From positions 4,712,001-4,776,000 of the forward strand of contig NZ_AP023239.1 in assembly GCF_013393385.1 (NCBI RefSeq): a stretch of 64,000 nt of DNA. The letters run 5' to 3'. Positions 1 through 9,454 of this stretch are shown here, in pieces. The translations under genes were made by a program, and so were the position numbers. The notes under the pieces are model-generated. The model was not told the origin of the DNA, searched no databases, and was given only the letters and a program-made list of their open reading frames with translations. Within the stretch, counting starts at the first letter, position 1. Each line of letters starts with the position of its first letter. Origin of the DNA: Paenibacillus sp. URB8-2 (lineage in GTDB: Bacteria; Bacillota; Bacilli; Paenibacillales; Paenibacillaceae).

Positions 1-151
1 CGGGCGAGTTCCGCAGACAAAATGCCGGCTAGGCTTCAAATCAGACTAAGCCATTCCCGGATGATTTCTTATTTTCAATCGAAAAAACAGGTGCATTTCA
101 GCAGCGGACCCGGCCTCCAAATGATGAATTAAGTGTTATATAATCTAACAT

Positions 152-193
152 AAACCGAAAAAAACCGCATAGTTCTGCGATTTTTTTCGGTTT
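152..193. terminator. bidirectional hairpin terminator
   Basis: A long inverted repeat (arms 152-169 and 176-193, about 13 to 17 paired bases with one mismatch and a short loop) has an A-run in one arm and a T-run in the other, so it can terminate transcription in either direction. It probably ends whatever lies left of the window. No gene is supported in the first 371 bases; the stretch from 200 to 371 should hold the promoter of the importer operon, but I could not pick a convincing -35/-10 pair. Confidence 0.7.
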
Positions 194-371
194 ATTGCTT
201 AAAAATGATTTATTGAGTCATGAATCCTGACGTTAAGCACGGTTTATTCGCTGAAAACAAGTTTATTGATCCTTTCTTATGTGAGCTATCATACTGTGGG
301 TAATCCCGAGGACGCCGTGAAGGGTGACAGCAGGGAAATAAATAAACAATCGGATAGGGGAGTGTAATGGC

Positions 372-1979
372 ATGGAAAAAGGCAAGAGCAGGTTCAAGCA
401 GTACTCAAAGTTGATGATTCCATTGACGTTGAGCGCATCTTTACTATTATCCGCGTGTTCCAATTCGGACGCCACAACGGATGCAGGCGGCGCTTCGACG
501 GAGAAGGTCAAGCTGAAGGTCGAAGTCTTCGACCGGGGGAACTCTCCTTCGGGAATGACGATCAGCGACAACTACATGACCAATTACGTGCAGGAGAACT
601 TCGGTACTCCCAACAACATTGAGATCGAGTATGTGCCTGTCCCCAGATCCGAAGAAACGCAGAAGCTGAACGTCATGATGGCCAGCGCCAACGACGTCCC
701 CGATATCGTCTTCACCTATGACTCCGGTACGTTCTATCGCTATGCCACCCAAGGCGGGCTGACGGATGTGACTGAGCTCCTGGATCAGTACGGCTCTAAC
801 TTGAAAAAGTACCTGGGCGAGGACGCCCTGGCTTACGGCCAGGTGGACGGCGCGCAGCTGTCGATTCCCGGACGGCGTCTGGTGCTTGGCAAGTATGCCT
901 CCTACGTTCGCCAGGACTGGCTGGACGCGCTGAATCTTCCGGTCCCGAAGACGGCGGATGAGCTGTATAACACGCTTGTTGCTTTCAAAGAGAAGGACCC
1001 CGGCAATAGGGGCGGCAAAGTGATTCCGCTCGGCATGAGCATCGCCCCCGCACAGTATGACTCCCTGCTCTGGTCCTTTATCGAGCCGACTACCGATGAA
1101 CAGCGGTACACGCTGACCCAGAAATTGGGCTCCGCCGACATTCCGGTTCTGCTCCCCGGATTTAAAGAGGGCCTCCACTTTATGAATAAACTGTATAACG
1201 AAGGATTAATCAGCAAGGATTTTGCGCTGGATGAAGATAAGAAGCAGCTGTGGCAGGACGTGCAGAACGGTCTGGTCGGCGCTTACACCGAGGATGCCGG
1301 CGAAATGTATTTTGATTATACCAACACGTACAAGAACCTGGAGACCAATGTGACAGGAGCCAAAATGACGCCGATTGATCCTTATGCGAATTCCGAAGGC
1401 GTAACGGTCAAGCCTGTCTATGCGCCAAATGCGATGTACATCATGATTCCGAAATCCAGCAAGCATGCGGTCGAGGCGATCAAATATCTGGACTGGATGG
1501 CTTCCGGCAACAACCTGTTTTTCATGCAAAACGGCGTCGAAAGCGAGAACTACACTCTGGTTGACGGTATTCCGGTAGCGAAGGCTGACGCTCCTCAGGA
1601 GGTTACCGACCGGATGTACAACTACGGCGATATGGCCATTATTGCCAATGGCAAATATATCGGCGATGAGAAGAGCAATGCCGAGGCCTATATCCGTCAG
1701 GTGCCGGAAGAGTATCAGGATCTGATGAGAACATCCGTCGAGATTTCCAACACGAATCCGATCGAACCCATCGTCATGCCGGTGCCGATTCAAGCCGAAT
1801 CCAAATACGGCAGCGGTCTGGAGAGCAAATACAAGGAGATCATCGTGAAGACCGCCATGGTGAGCGAAGATGCTTTTGACAGCACATACGATTCGCTGAT
1901 GAAGGAATACATGGCGGGCGGCGGACAGGCCATCCTGGATGAACGCACGAAAGTCTACAATGAAATGATCAAGAAGTAA
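372..1979 (+). CDS. LplA-type extracellular solute-binding lipoprotein (sugar ABC importer)
   Basis: This is the substrate-binding lipoprotein of a carbohydrate ABC importer, tethered outside the cytoplasmic membrane. A basic N-terminus and hydrophobic stretch end in the lipobox LSAC with Cys29 as the lipidated residue. The mature part, about 505 residues, has the length and layout of the large LplA/YtcQ-like binding proteins of Paenibacillus (family 1 solute-binding fold). The ATG at 372 is preceded by a purine-rich AGGGGAG ribosome site. It is the first gene of a run with two permeases, an MFS transporter and an unknown protein on the same strand. The substrate cannot be read from the sequence; an oligosaccharide or a polysaccharide breakdown product is inferred from the family. 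No ATPase gene is nearby. Confidence 0.9.
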   Translation: MEKGKSRFKQYSKLMIPLTLSASLLLSACSNSDATTDAGGASTEKVKLKVEVFDRGNSPSGMTISDNYMTNYVQENFGTPNNIEIEYVPVPRSEETQKLNVMMASANDVPDIVFTYDSGTFYRYATQGGLTDVTELLDQYGSNLKKYLGEDALAYGQVDGAQLSIPGRRLVLGKYASYVRQDWLDALNLPVPKTADELYNTLVAFKEKDPGNRGGKVIPLGMSIAPAQYDSLLWSFIEPTTDEQRYTLTQKLGSADIPVLLPGFKEGLHFMNKLYNEGLISKDFALDEDKKQLWQDVQNGLVGAYTEDAGEMYFDYTNTYKNLETNVTGAKMTPIDPYANSEGVTVKPVYAPNAMYIMIPKSSKHAVEAIKYLDWMASGNNLFFMQNGVESENYTLVDGIPVAKADAPQEVTDRMYNYGDMAIIANGKYIGDEKSNAEAYIRQVPEEYQDLMRTSVEISNTNPIEPIVMPVPIQAESKYGSGLESKYKEIIVKTAMVSEDAFDSTYDSLMKEYMAGGGQAILDERTKVYNEMIKK

Positions 1980-2066
1980 GGTTGGATCTTAAGTAAAGTC
2001 CGGCGGGGCTGGCCCGCAAGTCAGGCTGTCAGCCCTTAAAGACTGTTCGTAAAGGAGGCGTACCCC

Positions 2067-2969
2067 GTGAAAGCTGGCATTTATTACAAAAGATATTGGC
2101 GTCTTTATGCCCTGCTGCTGTTCCCTTTGATCTATTTTTTCATCTTCAAATACGGCCCGATGTATGGCGTACAGATCGCGTTTAAGGATTTCAACTTTTT
2201 CCAGGGCATTTCCGGCAGCAAGTGGATCGGCCTGGACGCGTTCCGCGAGGTGTTCCATAATCAGGAATTCTACAAAACGCTGCGGAATACGCTGATGCTG
2301 AACTTCCTGGACCTGCTGATATCTTTTCCCGCGCCGCTGATTCTGGCCATTATGCTCTACGAGCTGAACATCGGCTGGTTCAAACGCCTGTCGCAGACCA
2401 TTCTGTACATTCCGCATTTCATCTCCTGGGTCATCATCGGCGGGATCGTCACCCAGGTGTTCGGCACCCAATCCGGCATGATCAACAACCTGCTTGAAGG
2501 CATGGGATTCAGCGCAATTCCTTTTCTTACGGCAAAAGAAAGCTGGCTCGTCACCTACCTGATCACAGGGGTATGGCAGAGCGCAGGCTGGGGAACGATC
2601 CTGTATCTTGCCGCACTGACCGGCATCAACCGCGAATTGTTCGAGGCGGCGGAGATCGATGGCGCGAACCGCTTCCAGCGCATCCGGCACATCTCGATTC
2701 CGGGCCTCAAGACCACCATTGTAACCCTGCTGATTATCCAACTCGGCAACATGATCAGCATCGGCTTTGAACGTCCATACGTTATCGGCAACATGGCGGT
2801 CCGCGATTACTCGGATGTACTCAGCACTTTTGTATACCGGATCGGCATCGAATCCGGGCAGTATACGATCGCGACGGTCGTCGGGCTGTTCCAGGCGGTG
2901 GTCGGTCTAGTCTTCCTGCTGATCGCGAACTTTGCCTCGAAGAGGCTGACGGGCGACGGGATTATTTAA
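2067..2969 (+). CDS. ABC importer permease, LplB/YteP type
   Basis: First inner-membrane permease of the importer, 300 residues with six predicted membrane helices. The cytoplasmic EAA loop reads EAAEIDGANRFQRIRHI and is followed by IPG, as expected where the ATPase subunit docks. The N-terminal signature around FKYGPMYGVQIAFKDF is typical of LplB-type permeases. The start is a GTG at 2067 with a strong AAAGGAGG site 8 bases upstream. It lies 87 bases behind the binding-protein gene and 30 bases before the second permease, so the three are probably co-transcribed. Confidence 0.93.
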   Translation: MKAGIYYKRYWRLYALLLFPLIYFFIFKYGPMYGVQIAFKDFNFFQGISGSKWIGLDAFREVFHNQEFYKTLRNTLMLNFLDLLISFPAPLILAIMLYELNIGWFKRLSQTILYIPHFISWVIIGGIVTQVFGTQSGMINNLLEGMGFSAIPFLTAKESWLVTYLITGVWQSAGWGTILYLAALTGINRELFEAAEIDGANRFQRIRHISIPGLKTTIVTLLIIQLGNMISIGFERPYVIGNMAVRDYSDVLSTFVYRIGIESGQYTIATVVGLFQAVVGLVFLLIANFASKRLTGDGII

Positions 2970-2999
2970 CAGTTAAAAGACAGACAAGGAGTGGGATTC

Positions 3000-3872
3000 A
3001 TGAGTGAAAAACGCGTCAATCGCCTGTTCGATATTTCGAATATCGTTCTGATTTCATTAGCTGTTATCGTCTGTATAGCTCCTTTTATCCATATTATCGC
3101 CATTTCCTTCAGCTCGTCCCGGTCGATCATGTCGGGCAAAGTGACGCTGTTCCCGATGGAGATCACCTTCGAAGCGTACAAGCGGGTGTTCGGCGATACC
3201 TCCATGCTCCGCTCGCTGGCGTATACGATTTTTCTAACCTTGTTAACGACGGCATGCAGCATGCTGATGACCATGATGGCGGCGTATCCGCTGGCCAAGT
3301 CCAATCTTCGCTGGAAAAGCCTGTTTATGTTGATTATCGTCATCACGATGTTTTTTAGCGGAGGCATGATTCCCGAATATTTGCTGATCCGCGATCTGGG
3401 ACTGATCAACACCACCTGGTCGCTCGTGCTGCCCAATCTCATCAGCCCGTTCTACCTGATCATTCTGATTACCTTCTTTAAAGGGATTCCGGATTCGCTG
3501 GAAGAAGCGGCTGAAATTGACGGAAGCAATCACTTCAGAACGCTATGGAGCGTCATCCTTCCGCTGTCCTCTCCGGTGCTGGCCACGCTCAGCCTGTTCT
3601 ATGCCGTAAACCGTTGGAACGGATTTCAGGATACGCTGATGTACATCACGAAGCCCGAACTGTACCCGCTGCAGCTGAAGCTGTACCAGATTGTGAGCAA
3701 CGCCCAGGCCAGCGACCTGCTTCGCAGCGAAGGGGTCGGCATGTTCGAAGTTATGCCCGAAGGGCTAAAGGCGGCCAGTGTAATCTTTGCAACCATCCCG
3801 ATTCTGCTCGTCTACCCGTGGCTGCAGCGTTACTTCGTGAACGGAACCATGGTCGGCGCAGTGAAAGGATAA
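3000..3872 (+). CDS. ABC importer permease, LplC/YtcP type
   Basis: Second permease of the importer, about 290 residues, six predicted membrane helices, with the EAA motif EEAAEIDGSNHFRTLW followed by a proline-containing segment, and the C-terminal GTMVGAVKG ending usual for YtcP-type permeases. A longer reading from GTG at 2991 is possible, but the AAGGAG site at 2986-2991 overlaps that codon, so ATG at 3000 is the better start. It should pair with the upstream LplB-type permease; the energising ATPase is missing here and is probably a shared MsmX-like protein encoded elsewhere. Confidence 0.92.
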   Translation: MSEKRVNRLFDISNIVLISLAVIVCIAPFIHIIAISFSSSRSIMSGKVTLFPMEITFEAYKRVFGDTSMLRSLAYTIFLTLLTTACSMLMTMMAAYPLAKSNLRWKSLFMLIIVITMFFSGGMIPEYLLIRDLGLINTTWSLVLPNLISPFYLIILITFFKGIPDSLEEAAEIDGSNHFRTLWSVILPLSSPVLATLSLFYAVNRWNGFQDTLMYITKPELYPLQLKLYQIVSNAQASDLLRSEGVGMFEVMPEGLKAASVIFATIPILLVYPWLQRYFVNGTMVGAVKG

Positions 3873-3897
3873 CGAACTTTTAGTAGAAGGTGTGCAC

Positions 3898-5085
3898 ATG
3901 ACAAGGCCGACATGGCTTGAAGGCTTTCCTACCGTTTTATTTCGCTTAAGGGGATTTTATTTGCTGACGGGATTGGCCGGAGGGCTGCTTAATCCCTATA
4001 TCAGCACCATTTTTATCGATCAGGGCTTGAACCGGGACCGGGTGGGCATGATCATGGCGTTCTCCTCGTTTCTGGTTATCGCCGCCCAGCTATTCTGGGG
4101 GAGGATGGCGGACAAGTACCGCATGACCAAGCTGATTCTGGTCTTAAGTTTGAGCGTTCCGGCTATGGCGGCCCTGCTGTTCCAGCTGCCCTCGGTCACG
4201 ATTCTGATTATGAGCTATATGCTCTACATCGCTTTTACCGCACCGCTTGCTCCGGTGAGCGACGCGTATGCCGTAACGGCGGCTTATGCGGCAGGCTCCT
4301 CCTATGGGACCATCCGCTGCTTTCAGAGCATCGGGAACGCATTCGGCGGCTATGCAGCAGGATCGTTTGTTGCGGCGTATGCGCCGAAGTATCTGGGCAT
4401 CCCGTTTCTCCTGTTTACCCTTATCGGGATTCTCATTATTCTCGGCTTTCCCAAACAGTCGGATGTGAAGGTCAAGACCAAAAGCTTCTCCAGCGGACTG
4501 GCCGGGCTGCTTAAGCATAAGACGGTGCTGCTGTTTCTGCTGGCCTGCCTGCTCATCAACCAGACGCTGACTGCATTTAACACCTATTTTGTGGTGGTCT
4601 TTCAGATGGCGGGCGGCAGCTACCAATGGTCGGGCATCGCGCTGATGATCGCCGCTTTCTCCAATGTTCCCTCCATGTTCCTGTCGGCGTATATCATTAA
4701 GGTTCTCGGTGTGGAAAAAACAATGCTCCTCGGAGCACTCGCCTATATTTTGCGTTGGGGCATCCAGTTCATGTTCCCGGTTCCGTCCGTGATGGTGGGC
4801 GTGCAGGTCTTGCAGGGCTTGTCCTTCGGTCTCCTGTACGTGACGGCGGTGGAATTCATGGTGCGGATCGTGCCGGAAGAGATGCGTACGACCGGGCAGA
4901 GCATTCTGTCGATCGTCTTCTCCGGGCTTGCCGGAATACTCGGAAATCTGCTGAACGGCTACCTGCTGGAAGCGGGCGGCCCGTCCGCCATGAACCTGTC
5001 CTGTACGATCAGCGCTGCGATTGGCGCCGCGCTGCTGCTTGCAATTACAAGAACCCGGAAAGGTACGGTGACCGATGCCAGATAA
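3898..5085 (+). CDS. MFS transporter
   Basis: A 12-helix major facilitator superfamily carrier of about 395 residues. Its shape resembles the LacY-like/MFS_1-like group: a short N-terminus (PTWLEGFPTVLFRLRGFYLLTGLAGG), a loop motif GRMADKYRMTK between helices 2 and 3 corresponding to the GxxxDRxGR-type MFS motif, and a long central cytoplasmic stretch near residue 200. ATG at 3898 has AGAAGG 7 bases upstream; GTG at 3892 lacks spacing. It follows the ABC permease by 25 bases and overlaps the next gene by 11 bases, so it likely serves the same pathway, perhaps moving a product or a monosaccharide. The substrate and direction are unknown. Confidence 0.85.
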   Translation: MTRPTWLEGFPTVLFRLRGFYLLTGLAGGLLNPYISTIFIDQGLNRDRVGMIMAFSSFLVIAAQLFWGRMADKYRMTKLILVLSLSVPAMAALLFQLPSVTILIMSYMLYIAFTAPLAPVSDAYAVTAAYAAGSSYGTIRCFQSIGNAFGGYAAGSFVAAYAPKYLGIPFLLFTLIGILIILGFPKQSDVKVKTKSFSSGLAGLLKHKTVLLFLLACLLINQTLTAFNTYFVVVFQMAGGSYQWSGIALMIAAFSNVPSMFLSAYIIKVLGVEKTMLLGALAYILRWGIQFMFPVPSVMVGVQVLQGLSFGLLYVTAVEFMVRIVPEEMRTTGQSILSIVFSGLAGILGNLLNGYLLEAGGPSAMNLSCTISAAIGAALLLAITRTRKGTVTDAR

Positions 5086-6745
5086 TCCCATGCTTACGAT
5101 GTCGGAAGAACAGTTGTTACTGGTCGCTCAGGTGATGAAGGAAATGGACGCTTGCTATGACCCCAAGGCGCAGATGATCGCCGAAGAGGTAAAGGGCGAG
5201 CGGTTCCATGTAACAAGAGAAAGCGCGCACTACGCCCTCGGGCTGCTGCTTCGAGACGAAGGAGAAGACGCCGAGACGGCCTTCAAGGTGATCGGACGCG
5301 TGCTGGATATGCAGCTGGCTGTAGACGGTGAAATCTATGACGGCACCTTCCTGGAATCGCCGGAGCGCCCCCGGCCTCCCGCGGGCTATACCGCCTGGGG
5401 AACCTTCCCTCCGGGATATGGTTATGCCAATCCGGATGCCATGGATGAGGTGTACCGTCGCTTTGCGGAATATGCAGGTTTGCAGGCTCCGGAGCTCTTC
5501 GGGATGTTCCGCAGAGCCGTGGACGAAGTGTATCCCAGGGTATGGAGAAGCTTTGACCCCAACTGGCGCGAGTTCATCGCGTGCACGTTCGCGCTGATCC
5601 TGGAGCATTTTGAAGAGAAACTGCCGAAGGAGCTGGCGGAGCGGATCGACCGGGCCATGCACCGTACCGTATCGGCCTCGTTCGAAAGATACCTCTCCCA
5701 GTCGATTCCCACGAATACCAACATCGAGCTGATGCATCTGTTTATTGCCCATTACTACGGACACCGGTATCACCAGTTGGGGTGGACTGTGCATGCGGAG
5801 CTCGGCGCGATGCGGCTGCTGGAGGACTACCGGGAGTTCCATTCGTTCGCCGAGTTTAACTCCAGCACGTATTACGGCGTCGATCTTACGGTGCTCGGCA
5901 TGTGGAGACGGTACGGACGCACCGCTTCCTTCAAGGGCATCGGGCGCGAGCTGGAGCATGGCCTGTGGGAGGATATCGCCGACTTCTACGAGCCGAATCT
6001 GGAGAACCTCTGCGGCCCTTATGCCCGCAGCTACGAGAATGAAATGACCGAGCACAGCTCCATCGGGGTGTTCATCTACTTGGCGCTTGGAGCCGGTTAC
6101 CGGCATTTGACGGGAATCAACTGCGAGACCAGCCATGACCCCATGATCGCGCTGGTCGGGATCGATGTGCCGGAAGCCGTGCGCATGAAGCTGCGGGATT
6201 CCCAAGGAGAACGCTTCGCCTACAGAAGGTTCAAAGAGTTATGCGAACGGGACCTGCCGGGGCGCAATCGCAATGTCTGCGCCGCCAGCGCCTGGATCTC
6301 GGAGCGGCTGATGATCGGCGGCATGTCCGGCAGCCGGAACACAAACGGGCAGATGCATAACGCCACCGCCCACTGGCTCGCCGAAGACGGCCGGCGGTAT
6401 ACCATGCGCATGGTCCGCCGGGCTGTCGGCGAGACGTGGAACTCGCATCTTCGCGGGATGACCTTTAACGCGGAGGCCGGGAAGCGGCGGCTCGACATCG
6501 CCGCCGAATTTCACAGCGAGGTCCCGGTCGAGCTCGTCTTTGAAATCGGCGGTGAGGAGGTCGGCGGCGTGGAAATCTCGCCCGGCCGCTGGCATCTGCC
6601 GGGTCTCCAGGTGGCTGTGGAGGCGGATGCCCCCGAACCGATCCTTGTACATACCGGCACGAAGGCGGAGATTGTGTATCCCGTGCATGCGGGGGATCAG
6701 GTGTGGGAGAAGATGGCGTTTGTGCTCAGGTTTGAGGGGGAGTAG
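5075..6745 (+). CDS. unrecognised 556-residue cytoplasmic protein, possible (alpha/alpha)-barrel carbohydrate-active enzyme
   Basis: I do not recognise a family with certainty. No signal peptide or membrane helix is visible. The first 370 residues are rich in amphipathic helices and contain conserved-looking polar patches, including TNTNIELMHLF and EFNSSTYYGVDLTVLGMW, which resemble motifs lining the cleft of (alpha/alpha)-barrel polysaccharide lyases and hydrolases. The last 150 residues look beta-rich (RRYTMRMVRRAVGETW onward), a layout shared with heparinase-like two-domain enzymes. It overlaps the MFS gene by 11 bases and ends the importer operon, so a role in processing the imported saccharide is a reasonable inference. 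ATG at 5075 is used; an ATG at 5090 is the alternative. It could instead be a scaffold or hypothetical protein with no catalytic activity. Confidence 0.75.
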   Translation: MPDNPMLTMSEEQLLLVAQVMKEMDACYDPKAQMIAEEVKGERFHVTRESAHYALGLLLRDEGEDAETAFKVIGRVLDMQLAVDGEIYDGTFLESPERPRPPAGYTAWGTFPPGYGYANPDAMDEVYRRFAEYAGLQAPELFGMFRRAVDEVYPRVWRSFDPNWREFIACTFALILEHFEEKLPKELAERIDRAMHRTVSASFERYLSQSIPTNTNIELMHLFIAHYYGHRYHQLGWTVHAELGAMRLLEDYREFHSFAEFNSSTYYGVDLTVLGMWRRYGRTASFKGIGRELEHGLWEDIADFYEPNLENLCGPYARSYENEMTEHSSIGVFIYLALGAGYRHLTGINCETSHDPMIALVGIDVPEAVRMKLRDSQGERFAYRRFKELCERDLPGRNRNVCAASAWISERLMIGGMSGSRNTNGQMHNATAHWLAEDGRRYTMRMVRRAVGETWNSHLRGMTFNAEAGKRRLDIAAEFHSEVPVELVFEIGGEEVGGVEISPGRWHLPGLQVAVEADAPEPILVHTGTKAEIVYPVHAGDQVWEKMAFVLRFEGE

Positions 6746-6804
6746 GATCTGCAATCCACGGTATGCTCGGATAACTTACTCCGGTGCAAGCCAGAAAAGT
6801 GCCC

Positions 6805-9189
6805 TCATCGTTCCCGGCTAACCATATAATTCAATAAATGCTTCAGAAAAGCGATATTGCGGGGCACCTCTTTCAACGCTTCCATTGCAAGGCAGTAGTG
6901 CTCCCACATCTCTTTTCTGGCGCCTTCCTGACCAAGGATGGACACAAATGTCGAACTGTTATTTTGGGTATCCTGGCGGGCGGGCTTGCCGAGCACGAGC
7001 AGATCACCTTCCAAGTCAAGCAAATCATCCTTAATCTGAAAGGCAATGCCTGCATGATAGGCGAATTTCTTCAAAGCCGCGATTTCCGGCTCATTCACCT
7101 GAGCAAGTATCGCGGGCATAACCAGAGAAGCTTCAAAGGCAACACCGGTTTTATAAAAGCACATCATATTCAATTGCTCCAGTGTCAGCGCTTTTCCTTT
7201 GGAATGCAAATCCATCGCCTGTCCCATACACATATCTTCCGCCTTCCCGGCCGAATATTGCATCAAGGAAAGCACGATTTTAGCGTCGAACTGATCAAGC
7301 GACGCTTGTTCATTGATCGCCTTCTGGATGAGAAACAGACCGGTTAATTCCGCCGTGGCGCTATTATGCACCTGATGCAGGGTCGGACGCCCTCTTCTGG
7401 TAGATGCGTTATCCTGGGAAGGCAGATCATCGAAGATCAAAGATGCGGTATGCATATATTCCAATGATCTTAGAAGAGGCGCGATGGCCGATGCATTCAG
7501 TCCATATTCATTTACACCCATTACCCAGGTCAATATCGGCCGTATCCGCTTCCCGTCCCCTTCGAGACTGTAATTTGCGGAATCAATAAGCGGTTCTTTC
7601 ATCGGAGGACTCCCGGTATTTTTCGGAATCTGCAATAGGTTATTGATCTGATCGCGGACCGTTTTAATCGTATCCTGAAAGTCTTCCTTTTCCCTCTGAT
7701 CGTTTTTCAAAAAGGTATTCATCTGGTCCCGCAGCAGCTTATCGAAGAAATCAACATCTTCCGCTTTTCGAACCATCTGCCCTATGAGACGATGGAATTC
7801 CGGATTTCCTGAAGCAAATATTTCCATGATTTCGTTATACTTTTCATTGCCTAAGCGTTCTTTACAACGTTTGAGACCGTTGATTGCACGATCCAATATC
7901 ACCTCACGGGTCTTGATGTCGGACTGATACACGTTATGGATCAAATTGGAAATGACCGTCCAGTATAATTCATAGGGATTGATAAGATCCGAACGTTGTT
8001 TATGGTATTTTAAATAATAGGTATAAGGCGTTACCGCACCATCTCTCCTATCATCGAATATATCCGCAAAATCATCAGCCAACTGGTTGTAAATGCCGTA
8101 AAAGAACGTTCGATCATCAAAACCTTCATCTTTGGGAGCGCTAATGACGGAACGGACAATCAACCTGGAAGAAGAGGATTTTAAAATGATAGGTATATAA
8201 AGCTCTTCGTTCGTGTAATTGGCATTGGATAGATCCTTGGCGCGGTCCATATCCTGGGAATGAAAAAATACATAAGACTGCTCAAAAAATGTTTTCTGTG
8301 TTTCCGGCCGCTGAAGGCCCTTAATATATTCAAAAGCATCCCGGAGCTCTGAATGGACATATTGAATGAAATCCATGTTATTTCCGGCCCACCCGCTAAT
8401 TTCCGGAACAAATCCAGTGAGAAGCGCGGTACGGATCATACGGGAATATTGTTCTTTCTCATGAGCGGTTAAGACCTGGGAATCGAGAAGATCGTCAATG
8501 AAAGGATAGGTCAAACCATAGGAAAACCCTAGCCTGATAGCTTCATCAAGTCTCCGCGCACGTTCCGCAGGCGCTGTTTCATCGTCCATCTCCTCTATCA
8601 CATGCAAAACAACCCCGACAATGATCTTGATCAGTTTTCGCTGGGACTGCTCGGCATTCATTTCTTTCGGAATATGGGAGGACACGTTCTTAAGTTTGTC
8701 TATCACCCAAATCGCGGCCGTTTCTATACCTTCCTTCTGAGCCCATCGATAAAACCCGGCCAAACTCATATACTCCGGCTGGTCTCCACGCTTTGCTGCG
8801 GTGGAATGAATCAAGTGTTTTTTGATGTCGGCAACCACATGTTGAATCCTAGTCTGTGTGTCAGGAGAATCAAGGGCTTTGCCCAGATCCCTCATGTAAA
8901 TGTAGGAGACGCTTCGATCCAAGTAATCATCCAATTTACCCGTATAATTCAGCCACCCGATATATCTATGATAATCCCGAGTATCAGGTTTTCTTCTTCC
9001 CCGCGAAAAAAAGGATAGCCATTTATGATGACGCACATGGTTCCGTTTCCACAATTGGATATCTTTTGTCAGGGCAGGCACATAAGTCTTCTCCATAACC
9101 TGCATATAAAGGGATGCAAAATACTGAGCCGCCTTCTGCTCAGCCAGCCGATACGATGTATCGGCGTAATCCGTAAATTCCACATTCAT
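6805..9189 (-). CDS. two-domain class I isoprenoid synthase: terpene-synthase-like N-half fused to prenyl diphosphate synthase
   Basis: About 794 residues, more than twice the length of an ordinary polyprenyl synthase. The C-terminal 300 residues are a clear trans-prenyltransferase: GKRIRP near residue 540, first Asp-rich motif DDLPSQD at about 587, then RRGRPTLH, and second motif FQIKDDLLDLEGD at about 720. The residue five positions before the first motif is Ala rather than the Tyr or Phe found in FPP synthases, which suggests a C20 or longer product. The N-terminal 500 residues are all-helical with Asp-rich segments DDYLD (about 86), IDDLLD (about 232) and DDFADIFDD (about 372), compatible with a second class I isoprenoid fold. 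ATG at 9189 fits the AGAGGT site better than ATG at 9198. The N-terminal function is inferred, not proven. Confidence 0.85.
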   Translation of the reverse strand: MNVEFTDYADTSYRLAEQKAAQYFASLYMQVMEKTYVPALTKDIQLWKRNHVRHHKWLSFFSRGRRKPDTRDYHRYIGWLNYTGKLDDYLDRSVSYIYMRDLGKALDSPDTQTRIQHVVADIKKHLIHSTAAKRGDQPEYMSLAGFYRWAQKEGIETAAIWVIDKLKNVSSHIPKEMNAEQSQRKLIKIIVGVVLHVIEEMDDETAPAERARRLDEAIRLGFSYGLTYPFIDDLLDSQVLTAHEKEQYSRMIRTALLTGFVPEISGWAGNNMDFIQYVHSELRDAFEYIKGLQRPETQKTFFEQSYVFFHSQDMDRAKDLSNANYTNEELYIPIILKSSSSRLIVRSVISAPKDEGFDDRTFFYGIYNQLADDFADIFDDRRDGAVTPYTYYLKYHKQRSDLINPYELYWTVISNLIHNVYQSDIKTREVILDRAINGLKRCKERLGNEKYNEIMEIFASGNPEFHRLIGQMVRKAEDVDFFDKLLRDQMNTFLKNDQREKEDFQDTIKTVRDQINNLLQIPKNTGSPPMKEPLIDSANYSLEGDGKRIRPILTWVMGVNEYGLNASAIAPLLRSLEYMHTASLIFDDLPSQDNASTRRGRPTLHQVHNSATAELTGLFLIQKAINEQASLDQFDAKIVLSLMQYSAGKAEDMCMGQAMDLHSKGKALTLEQLNMMCFYKTGVAFEASLVMPAILAQVNEPEIAALKKFAYHAGIAFQIKDDLLDLEGDLLVLGKPARQDTQNNSSTFVSILGQEGARKEMWEHYCLAMEALKEVPRNIAFLKHLLNYMVSRER

Positions 9190-9371
9190 ATGATTCATTA
9201 CCTCTACTTCTATTTTTGTAAAATCGGATTCATGTTCATGTGTTAATACGGGAAAAAGGCTTTTTGGTTACCAAATCGTTATGAGGGTAATACCACCTGG
9301 CTGAAGCCATAATAAAAAGCCGCGCCCAACGCGGATTCCAACAGGGATATGTTCTTGTCCTTTTACAGACA

Positions 9372-9428
9372 GGAAAACCGCCTTTTGCCCAAAATAAATC
9401 GATACCATTTCAGGGACGGCGGTTTTCC
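9372..9428. terminator. inverted repeat, probable terminator
   Basis: Perfect 11-base arms (GGAAAACCGCC at 9372-9382 and GGCGGTTTTCC at 9418-9428) enclose a 35-base spacer. It lies just after the small membrane gene of the two-component cluster and before the isoprenoid synthase gene, both on the minus strand, so it probably separates the two transcripts. The T-run is short, so termination would be weak or the element has another role. Confidence 0.45.
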
Positions 9429-9454
9429 ACATCAAATTCATTCTATTTTGACAA

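Noticed and set aside
4144..5091. A 315-residue minus-strand frame over the MFS gene
   Set aside because: Antisense shadow: very rich in His, Arg, Gln with no hydrophobic core; the plus-strand frame has 12 membrane helices and a good ribosome site.
5117..6205. A 362-residue minus-strand frame over the unrecognised 556-residue protein
   Set aside because: I considered whether the minus strand could be the real gene because the plus-strand protein has no family. The plus strand overlaps the previous gene in operon style, while the minus frame has no ribosome site.
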